Below are positions 46,901-56,279 of a stretch of 64,000 nt of DNA, piece by piece. Source of the DNA: Rhizophagus clarus. Taxonomy: Eukaryota > Glomeromycota > Glomeromycetes > Glomerales > Glomeraceae. The notes beneath the pieces were generated by a model that saw only the letters and a list, made by a program, of their open reading frames with translations, ran no database searches and had not been told where the DNA came from. A program made the position numbers and the translations under genes. The DNA lies in NCBI GenBank assembly GCA_015698045.1, contig BLAL01000043.1, positions 682,001 to 746,000 on the forward strand. The letters run 5' to 3'. The first letter of the stretch is position 1; each line of letters begins with the position of its first letter.

Positions 46901-49900
46901 GACTTTTATCAAAAAATAAAAAAAGGGGGAAGAAAACGCATTGCTGCTAATATCATAGATGAATATAATAATCCTAGTTCATCGACCTCTGAACAAACAT
47001 CTACTGAATTTACGATCAGAAAATCAAGAGAGAAGGTTCCGTGCTTTTGCAGCCATTGTAATGGGAAAATAGTTGATCCGCATACAAAGGAGGAATATGA
47101 GCAAACGAATGAGCAAATGACTTCTTTGGAACCATTAAATCACGATAAGGCTCCAACGTCTCAAGAGTTAGTAGAACTGATTGATTCGACAATATCGTTA
47201 GCAGAACCACAAGATACGACAATGTCTATTGATACACATTCTGATAATGATACATATAAGGAACAGAAATATATATTTCTTCCACGCAAAAAAAGGGCAA
47301 AACCAGGCACATTTCGTTGTATCACTGAAGTTGAGCTAGTCGCTGAAGATTCCTCTTATAATGTGCCAGCTGAATATAACACAGATGATATCTACACTAG
47401 TGAATCTTTGACACAAGAAGATTCTCCTAATGATGAAGATAACGATTTTTCAGATAATTTTGAGAATTACTCTCATCCTATGTTTGACATACCAGATATT
47501 TCAGACACATCAGATATTTCAGAATTACCAACAGATGAATTAATTAAAGGGATTTTGATATGGATTATGAAGTTCAGGTCGAGTCATAACATACCAAATA
47601 TCGCAATTGAAGAATTAATACAATTTATTAAAATAATATTGAAAGTATGTAAAAATATCAATTACGAATCATTCCCAAATTCATTGTACATGCTAAGAAA
47701 AAAGTTAGGACTTTTCGATCAATTTACGCAGTTTGCAGCCTGCTAAAAATGCCACAAATTATACAAAAAAGAGGAGATAATATCAAAAGATAATAATACC
47801 GTTATGAAATGCAGCCATGTCAAATTTCCAAATTCGGCTACAAAGAGATTAAAACAATGTCGTACTCCTTTAGGAAAGAAAATTTCTTTAAATAATAGTA
47901 TATCAATTGGCGCTGAATTAATTTATCCGGTCTCGAGTATATAACAGCAGCTTTCTAGTATATTCAAGTGGCCAGGATTTGAAGAATTACTGCAGCATTA
48001 GACACATCGTTCAATAATTGACAATGTTCTATTGGATATTTATGACGGCCAAATATGGAAAAATCTTAAGGAATCGTCTGAACAAGGGTCAAACAACTTT
48101 TTCCGACCAGACAAGGCTGATGCTCATCTAGGATTAATGATAAATTTGGACTGGTTCCAGCCTTACGAAGGAACGATTTACAGTACAGGTGTAATATACG
48201 CAGTAATATGCAATCTACCTCGGAATGTTCGATTTAAGCCTGAAAATGTGCTTATACTCGGCATATTACTAGGGCCCAATGAGGTTAAATTGCATAAAGT
48301 TAATTATTATCTTTCGCCAATAATAACGGAATTAGAGTCACTTTGGGAAGGCGTGAATCTTAATCGCACTAATGAATGTCGAAATGGCAAAGATATTTGA
48401 GCTGCATTAATAATTGCTTTGTGCGATATTCCTGGAGCTCGAAAATTATGCGGGCATATCTCTGCCCTCGCATCATGTCATCGATGCGAAAAAAGGGCCA
48501 ATAATCACAATTTTGGTGGCATGGCGGATATGAGCGACTGGTTTATCATGAAAGATCCAGTAAAGTATCGTCAAAAGGCTTTGGAATGGCGACGATGCAA
48601 ATCTAATGCAAAAAGAGAGAGATTCGTCAAGGTGAATGGCGTAAGGTGGTCTGAAATATTAAGACTCTCATATTTTGATCAGATTCGGTTTGTTGTTATA
48701 GATCCGATGCACTGCCTTTTTCTAGGAATCGCAAAATGGATAACAAAACAAATATGGATCGATAAAGATGTATTAACAGAAAAAGCTCTTCAATCAATTC
48801 AAAAGAAAATGAGCAAATTTAAGGTACCATCAGATGTGGGACGAATTCCTGGTAAAATCCATTGCGGTGAAGGTTTTTCTAACTTTACTGCTGACCAATG
48901 ACGCAACTTTTTCCTAATATACGCCACTGTTGTGTTATGGAATCATCTTCTGAATAAAGATCGCAAAATTCTTACGTATTTCGTAAGAGTTTGTATGATT
49001 TTGGTTAGACGAATTGTGGAGATTAACGATATGAAAGAAGCCCATGAACTTTTAGTAAAGATAATTAAATTGATCGAAGAGCATTATGGCGAAAGAAAAA
49101 TAACGCCAAACCTCCACCTATCATTACATCTATGTGAGTGCTCTTACGATTACGGACCCCTGTATTCGTTCTGGTGCTTTAGCTTTGAACGAATGAATGG
49201 CGTATTAGGTAATTCAAATTTAAATTCATTTGCTGTGTCAATTTTTCGAATTATATTATTCCATTAAGCAAAGATTAATAATAAAATATTTATTAAGATC
49301 GTTGCTTAATAGCTACCGCCCTATTGAACCTGAACTAATGCGTCGATTGATGACCAAAACACAAATAAATGATATTATCAGCTCAAGTTCAGAAGTAATC
49401 GGCATCGAATTACTCAATAAACGACCTTCTGTCAGTTCTCTTTCCGAATTTCCAACAAATGAAATGTATCAATTTTTGATGAATTCCAGAAATATATTGG
49501 AATCACCAATTACTGGTTGCGAGGAATTTCCGGGTATATTTTTAGCACCGCGATCCAAAGATATTTGTCTTGATGAACAAATCTACGATTTACTTATTGA
49601 ATATTATAAGAATACATACGTAGATTCTATATTCAGAAAACCGTTCACAGAAAATTTACCCAATTTGACGATCATTATCAACAAAGCGAATCGATATGGA
49701 AGATGTCAAATCGGTGCAAAAATTTTTGGATCTGCTGCTGCAACACGACATATTAAAAGCTCATTTGTCTTAGCTAAATTTATTAATCGTGATGAGAATA
49801 GCGTCGATACTTACCCAGGTCAAATCCAATTTTTTTTCGAACATAGCGTTCATTTATCCTCCCATAATTTGACACACAAATTGGCTTACATCAAATGGTA

Positions 49901-50133
49901 CAAACTGGCAAATTTGACATCCTGATTCCATTTCAGTATTGACAATGATGTCAAAACTTGTAACGTCGAATTATGGGAAGATAGTTTCTATTTGAGCAGT
50001 AGAGACAATATAATCCCAATACACAACATTTTAGGTTGGTTTATACCTGTAAAATACAAAAAATCAGATCGATCTAATGCCAAAGAATATTTAGCCGTTA
50101 TTCCTATAAATAGAAAGTTCCATTTGCGTTGAT
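46901..50133 (+). pseudogene. CACTA Tnp2-like transposase (broken)
   Basis: The frame is open from 46874 with no ATG, so an upstream exon or a lost start is likely. KKGGRKRIAANIIDEYNN is followed by a Cys cluster CFCSHCNGKIVDP (47040). The same frame continues through stops at 47744, 47942, 47999, 48398 and 48899. A frameshift lies near 49225, one more stop is at about 49923, and the end is TGA 50133. Conserved Tnp2-family blocks: DAHLGLMINLDWFQPYEGTI, VICNLPRNVRFKPENVLILG, CDIPGARKLCGHISALASCH, RFVVIDPMHCLFLGIAKWIT, PNLHLSLHLCECSYDYGPLY, FWCFSFERMNGVLGN and, near the end, ANRYGRCQIGAKIFGS. The stop at 48899 replaces the Trp of FTADQ-W. It would have cut and pasted this element family, but this copy cannot. 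Confidence 0.88.
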
Positions 50134-50783
50134 TTAATATAACATTTATACTAGTCTGAATTGTTTAAACATTTTTTAACAAATATTGTATCATTGTTTT
50201 TTATTATACTTAATAATATTAATATAGTAAATATATTATAACCATTATTTAATATAGAAAAGTGAATACAATTCGGCCATTATTCGTGTGAGGCCGAACA
50301 TAGTTTAATTTTTATTATACGCAATTTGACCATCATTCGGCTGGATCGAATCAGAGTCGAATATAGATTGAATTGCATATCATTACTAATTTAGGTCAAT
50401 TTTTTTAAAAATTGGCCGAATCTAGGCCAGAATTTTTGGAGGCCGAATATTCCTTTTTCGACTAGTGATAGAAGTCAGGTGAAACAGTTACGAGAAATAA
50501 TGCAAGGATTATTGGATCAAAATTCTTTATAATTATATCATAATTTATTGGAAAATTTATTGATTGGATTAAATAAATCAAGTCTAAATTAATTTAATTA
50601 ATTGATGCAAGTATGATCTACAAAAATAGAAATTAGTAATGATGGCAGATTCAAATTTAACTATGTGTTAATTTTAGTTTCACAAATGATCAGCAAAAAT
50701 ACGTGACTTAACTTCCCAAAATAATTTAATAGAAAATAGAAAATTTTATAAAAATTTATTAGGAAAAAGAAAAGAAAAAAAAT

Positions 50784-51257
50784 CTAAATAGTAGATGGTG
50801 GTTCTAAATTATTTTCTCTCATATATGTTTTATAATTGGAAATAGTTTCTTTTGCCTCATTAGCCCTTTTATGTTCCCTCTCGTATCGTACCTTCCAACC
50901 TTCCCTTTTCCTCCTATACCGCTCCTTATCCTTAGTTAATGAAAATACTCGTTCTCGTAAATTTCTATTAAACCCTGCTAACTCCTTATAATGGCCAAGT
51001 TCTCCATTTTTCTTATTGATTTCTTGTTGTAATTTCTCTACTTCTTCTTCTTTCGTTACAAAAAGCTCTCCAGCAACTTCCAAAGCTTGTTGAGCCAAGC
51101 CCTCACTTTTTTGAGGCTTATCAATGCCTTTTCTTTGAAAATGCCTTCTTCTGACGGCCTTACTTGGTTTATTATGTCTTTTTTTGTTATTTTGGCCTTG
51201 AGAGGCGCGCGAACTGTAAAGTTTTTGACGAGCAACATTGGTGTCAGTGCGAGTCAT
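50784..51257 (-). CDS. Antisense coiled-coil ORF in the Ty3 3' region
   Basis: An intact 157-codon ORF lies opposite to gag-pol, between ORF3 and the polypurine tract. The N-terminus is strongly basic (KKRHNKPSKAVRRRHFQRKG). The rest is a predicted coiled coil (VTKEEEVEKLQQEINKKNGE, RVFSLTKDKERYRRKREGWK, REHKRANEAKETISNYKTYM). No family recognised. It is free of stops although the sense genes of this copy are broken. Antisense ORFs in this position are known from some plant Ty3 lineages, and that parallel is the only functional hint. It could be a nucleic-acid-binding accessory protein, or a captured host fragment. Confidence 0.5.
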   Translation of the reverse strand: MTRTDTNVARQKLYSSRASQGQNNKKRHNKPSKAVRRRHFQRKGIDKPQKSEGLAQQALEVAGELFVTKEEEVEKLQQEINKKNGELGHYKELAGFNRNLRERVFSLTKDKERYRRKREGWKVRYEREHKRANEAKETISNYKTYMRENNLEPPSTI

Positions 51258-51653
51258 ATTGAAAATTAATGAAGAAAAAAAGAGATGAAGATGATTTTAA
51301 AATAGTGCGATATTGATGAAAATTTAAATGAAGAAACTTCCCAGAAATTACCACCAAAAATCAAACCAAATTTTATCAGAATTTACCAACACTTTTCCAC
51401 TAATTTCCAATCCCATAATTCTAACAAATTTAAAAATTGGTATAAATATGAGTCCATCATCAACACAAAATCGCCATCACATGTACTCGGTCATTCCTGG
51501 CCAAAATGATCGGCTTCTATGCCTTGCTAATTTCTGGCTTTGGCACAAATTCCCTTCGGGGGCCTCTTAGCTTGGTATATCACGAGTGACCCCCATGTAC
51601 TAGCGGGTTGGGTGGGTAGTGTGAAAAGAAGAGTTTTCAACAGAGTTCAAACT

Positions 51654-51667
51654 AAAGAAGGGAAGAA
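51654..51667 (+). other. Polypurine tract
   Basis: AAAGAAGGGAAGAA ends one base before the 3' LTR (51669), the standard place for the plus-strand primer. Confidence 0.7.
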
Positions 51668-51668
51668 C

Positions 51669-52113
51669 TGTTAGCGTAGTAATCACGTGACATTGTGGCA
51701 AAGTATATAGAGCCGCCTAAGCCAAAGCGTTCATAGCCTGTTATTTTTGATATTTCCGATTTATTTGATATATCAGTTTTATTTGATTTATCTGATTTAT
51801 TTGATTTAATTGATTTATTTTATTTATTTGATTTATTGGTTTTATTTGATATATTAGATTTATTTGTTATATTTTTAAATATATTTTATTTTGTATAAAT
51901 ATCCTGAAATTTCTTTTTAGTTGAAAAACATTAGAGAGTGTAATAACAAAGTTATAATAACAAGTTCATATAATTAATAAATAAACTCTTTTACCTTATA
52001 AACGAACTGTCCCTTTGTGAATAGTGTGTCTTGTTGATTGGACTTGAGACATATCTATTGCATCCCTGTCTCCAAGTCATAGTTACCTGATCAATGAACT
52101 GACCAGAGTAACA
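51669..52113 (+). repeat. 3' LTR
   Basis: TGTTAGCGTAG to CAGAGTAACA, 445 bp, about 98% identical to the 5' LTR by my count. Small ORFs at 35118-35348 and 51991-52188 on the minus strand are LTR shadows. Confidence 0.92.
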
Positions 52114-52272
52114 CCGAAATGCTGAAATTTGGCCAAAATTATAAGCCGGCTTTAATATCATAATTCTGGCCAAATAAAGGATCGACATAGAAATTTCAAT
52201 ATATATATAGGTAACAAAAAAATTTGCTTATTTATTATATAAAATTTTTTTTTAAGTCATATAGAATTTTAC

Positions 52273-53730
52273 TTATTTTCCATTATAATAATAAATAGCT
52301 AAAACAACTATTGCATTAATATGGTTTCATTCTGCTGCTTTTTGATACCAGTTAAAGGCTTTTTCCAAATCTTTTTCTATTCCTTCTCCATTGTGATAAA
52401 GACTTGCTAAACTTTGCATTGAACTTACACTACCATTTTCTGCTGCTTTCTGATGCCAGTAAAAGGCTTTTTCTAAATCTTTCTCTGTTTCTTCTCCATT
52501 ATAATAACATTTGGTTAAGCCATTCATTGCTTTTTTATTATCTTTTTCTGCTGCTCTTTGATACCAGTGAAAGGCTTTTTCCAAATTCTTTTCTATTCCT
52601 TCTCCATTTTCATAACAATTGGCTAAAATAGACATTGCATTGATATGATTTTTTTCTGCTGCTCTTTGATACCAGTAAACTGCTTTTTCTAAATTCTTTT
52701 CAGTTCCATTTCCCAAGTAATAACAAACACCTAAAATAAACATTGCATCAACATAATTATTTTCTGCTGCTTTTTGATACCATTGAAAAGCTTTTCCTAA
52801 ATTCTTTACTGTTCCTTTTCCCCAATAATAACAAATGGCTAAGCTATTCATTGCTTTTTCATTACCATTTTCTGCTGCTTTTCAATACCAGTAAAAGGAA
52901 TTTTGTAAATTCTTTTTTGTTCCTTTTCCATCTTCATAACAATTGGCTAAAATAAACATAGCTTTTTCATTACCATTTTCTGCCAGTTTTTGACACCAGC
53001 AAAAGGCCTTTTCTAAATTCCTTTCCGTTTCTTCTCCATTTTCATAACAATTGGCTAAAGTAGTTATTGCTTTAATATGATTATTTTCTGCTGCTTTTTG
53101 ATACCATTGAAAAGCATTTTCTAAATTTTTTTCTGTTCCTCCTCCATTATAATAACAATTTGCTAAATTAAATATTGCAATAATATTATTATTTTCGACT
53201 GCTTTTTGATACCAGTAAAAGGCTTCTTTTAAATTCTTTTTTGTCCCTTCTCCGTTTTTATAACAAATAGCTAAATTAGACATTGCCTTTTCATCACCAT
53301 TCTCCGCTGCTTTTTGACACCAGTAAAAGGATTTTTCCAAATTTTTTTCTGTTCCATTCCCATTGTAATAACAATTGGCTAAATTAGACATTGCTTTTTC
53401 ATGTCCATTTTCTGCTGCTTTTTGATACCATTGAAAGGCTTTTTCTAAATTCTTTTCTGTCCCTTCTTTATTTTCATAAATAATGGCTAAGCTAAACATC
53501 GCATTTATATGATTATTTTCTGCTGCTTTTTGATACTAGTAAAGAGTTTTATCTAAATTTTTTTCCGTTCCATTTCCATTTTTATAACAAATAGCTAAAT
53601 TAAACATTGCCTTTTCATTTCCATTATCTGCTTCTTTCTGATAGAAATGAAAAGTTTTTTCAGAATCCCCTTTTATATTTTCTGGCATTTTAACTTTATA
53701 AAACTGGAAAATAGTTAATTTGATCATCAA
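52273..53730 (-). pseudogene. Sel1-repeat protein (three in-frame stops)
   Basis: Reading from ATG 53730 or 53688 (MPENIKGDSEKTFHFYQKEA), about 13 Sel1 units of 36 aa follow in one frame (consensus LEKAFYWYQKAAENGNEKAM, NLANCYYNGEGTEKN). Stops are TAG 53538-53536 in a YWYQK motif (Trp lost), TGA 52884-52882 and TGA 52329-52327. Coding text then continues to TAA 52275-52273. There are no frameshifts. No kinase domain is attached and the unit consensus differs from that of the kinase-Sel1 gene (YWYQKAAEN versus ELYKEAAEK), so the two belong to different Sel1 subfamilies. The gene ends 160 bp from the Ty3 element. Three point changes suffice to restore reading, so decay is recent. Confidence 0.85.
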
Positions 53731-56279
53731 ACCTGCAACCTGATCATCATAAGTGAATATTATTATGTAATAAAGGCAATGTCTAGTAAGAACAGGTTCG
53801 ATATCTGTTAATTATTAGTATAGTACAATAAAAACAATTTTTGCTTCAGATTTAATAAAAGGTAAGGTTTACATAGTATAATTTCTTTTTTTAATATTCA
53901 ATTTCTATGAATTACTTTCTTATAATACAATATTATGAACAAAGATATAATTTATTATTTGATCTTACTTCGTCCTATTTTTTCAAGAATATAAATGAGA
54001 TTAAAAGTAATTATTGGAAATAAGCATTCTGAAACACTTGACTCGGAACAGAAATATTGCGAAAATTGTATATTTTGTATATATATTAAAGGATAATAAA
54101 TATTTGGTTCTATGAGTAAAAAAAAAAAAAAAAAATGTTCAGTGTATAACGTGATATATCTAGGAATAATTTCTTTACAATAAACATTCAATAATGATGT
54201 AAACTGTAAAATAATATTGTTCTGAGTTATTATTTAATGTACTTAACAATTTATACTTTAGTCTGTTAAAGTCACTTTATAATCAGTCCGTGTTTAATGA
54301 TTATCTCTTATGGTATATTACGCGTACATGTTAGTAATGGAAATTTACTGTACAGTGTACATGATTGTTTGCAAAATAATTTTACAAGTGGCGCACGGAA
54401 CAAAAAATAAATATTTTACGGGAAATTTATTTAGTATTTGTATTCAATTACTGTGTATACATTAATTACACAATATTTAGGTTTAATTTTTTTTTATTTA
54501 GACTTCGACATGTTCATAATAATAATTTATGCACATTTTCATAGTGAAATATTTTATCATCTCAACATGAAAGTGTATAGAGGAATTTTTGTAATCTTGA
54601 GTTCAAAACTATTTTTAACGACTAATTATTGTTTGAAAGCCAATAATCACATGCACTATCTTTATTTTTTTTTATGTGGAGCCAGAATGAACTGATGAGC
54701 CGATTTCATCCCTACCTACAAATAATGAAATATATGGAGTGACACTATTGCTCCAGAAACATTTAAAGGTGCTGCATCTTCAAAGAATCCGACATATGTT
54801 TGTGTATGATTATATCGAACCTACAAGTAAGTTATAAACCTTTGATTATAATGTTGATTACGTCTGAAATTACAAATGATATCGACTCCTGAATGTTTTT
54901 TCCTTTAGAGATACCAACTATTATGTATCGAATTATATATTATATTTGTATGATGCAGGGTTTATATTATTACAATTATGCTGAATATAAAAAATAGTAT
55001 TTTTTTAAAAATAAGCCGAAGAAGATTAGAATTAATACAATTAAAGAAGTTTTTGGTCTTGAATTTAGCGAAAAACACATTCAAAAACAATTTATACAAG
55101 TAGAGAATTGAGTGCTCTGTTTTCCAAAGTGATGATTTAATTCATTTCATATGTACCGGTATTGTATATTAACTTGGATTATTTGTTCACAAAAAAAAAA
55201 TTGATGTTGATAGAATATAAATAATATCCAAGAGTAATCGGTATAAATGTTAACACTATGATTTGCCAAAAAGAATAAATTATTGATTTTTTATTGTTAT
55301 ATTTTTAGTTCACCCATACAAAATATAATCATCACTCAAACCTCTTTAATTCTCAGCATCAAATGCAATTTACATCATTAAGAAACGTTATTTTAGTAGA
55401 ATTGAAGATTGAAACACAAAAAAAAAAAAAAAAAATAGCAAGTAACAAGATTTAAGTCGGTTCATATCAAAAAATTTTAGACCGATTTAAGCGAGAGCAC
55501 TGAGACGATAAGAGCGAACTCAACTCGACCCGTTCAACTACGAGCATTTTCCGTCCCTAGCTATAATTAATAAAGGCTATAGAACTTTCTGTTAGACAAC
55601 GGTTTGTTATAATTAGTGAATAATCTTTTTGATGTTAAAGTTTTGTTTAGGTATAATTTTAAAGACAGAGAATTTATTTGTTTGTTGATTTTTTTACAAT
55701 GTGACATCGAACAAATTAAATATTTACTGATTTTGTAAAATAAGGAAAAAAAAGTCCTGCACCAAATAAACTAATAAAATATTGCTGGAATATGAAGTGT
55801 TAGTGTTGGAGAAACATTATAAAATTAACTCATAAACGAGAGTCCTCCCCTACCTTTTAGGAAAATTTTACAATAAGTTGAACTTAGGTATGAATTCATC
55901 AGTAATTATACGAATAGTATATTTTGAAAGTTATTTACCAAGTAGTAATTAATTGTAAACAAAATTATTTCGTTTAGAAAATTCACTAATTAAAAAGTAA
56001 TAGAAACAAATAATTTCAAAATAATTTTATTTAGAATTTAGTTTGTCAGAAATGAAACAAAGTAGTTTAGAAAGATACTTCATAATATATAATCATTGAT
56101 TAAATAATCGTTCTTATAAAGATCAAGTGAAAAAATTCGAATAATATACTGTATTTTGATCGATGCAAATAATTATTATTTGTAATATTTATATAATGAC
56201 GTGTTAAAAAATAAATAAATAAAATAAATATAACTTTGAAGTATATTATTCAATAGGAAAATGTCTATTTCATTAATGT
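53731..56279. other. AT-rich intergenic DNA, no gene
   Basis: Contains A-runs (54119-54135, 55423-55437) and a G+C-richer patch at 55495-55560 (GAGAGCACTGAGACGATAAG). ORFs at 53955-54191 and 54438-54695 are short, Phe/Ile/Tyr-rich and have no domain signal. The 3' end of the 13-exon gene bounds it. Confidence 0.5.

Larger units (their letters stand above)
42399..50467. mobile_element. CACTA/EnSpm-type DNA transposon, 8,069 bp
   Basis: The left end is CACTAGTCGAAAAAGGACAA and the right end is its inverted partner CCTTTTTCGACTAGTG. ATA is duplicated at 42396-42398 and 50468-50470. Subterminal sequence on both sides holds GGTCGAATATAGG/GGCCGAATA and CAAATTTGACC-like words. It carries two divergent genes: a Tnp2-like transposase (plus) and a coiled-coil TnpA-like protein (minus), separated by a repeat-rich intergenic space. 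Both genes have stops, and a hAT-type MITE lies in the minus gene. It resembles the Plavaka-like CACTA lineage of fungi. Confidence 0.9.
42026..50532 (+). pseudogene. Ty3 ORF3 split by the CACTA element
   Basis: ATG 42026 lies inside the integrase end (25-bp overlap, different frame). The frame encodes MESPNNRLIDLLTQDLQLEL, an acidic loop and helices (NAYAALQRSIQLKERLNSLI) up to 42398, where the 8-kb CACTA element interrupts it. It resumes at 50471 (SQVKQLREIMQGLLDQNSL) and ends with TAA 50530-50532. Removing the element and one ATA gives an open frame of 144 codons, showing that this ORF was open when the insertion happened. The function is unknown. A small extra ORF after integrase is unusual for Ty3 elements. 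Confidence 0.7.
34796..52113 (+). mobile_element. Ty3-type LTR retrotransposon carrying nested insertions
   Basis: Two 445-bp LTRs in the same orientation start TGTT and end AACA. Between them lie a primer-binding-like site, gag, protease, RT, RNase H, integrase, a small ORF3, an antisense ORF and a polypurine tract, in the order of the Ty3/gypsy group (Metaviridae). The span is 17,318 bp, of which 653 bp (38300-38952) and 8,072 bp (42399-50470) are later insertions with their duplications. About 8.6 kb remains. The LTRs differ at roughly nine positions. Flanking bases (ACCAA before, CCGAA after) are not a clean target duplication, so a terminal change or recombination is possible. Confidence 0.9.

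Noticed and set aside
52404..52955. Plus-strand ORFs of 70-75 codons over the Sel1 pseudogene
   Set aside because: Phe/Leu-rich shadows of Sel1 repeats, repeating with the 108-bp unit.
54438..54695. 85-codon ORF with hydrophobic residues
   Set aside because: T-rich composition explains the Phe/Ile/Tyr content; no splice sites, domain or leader.
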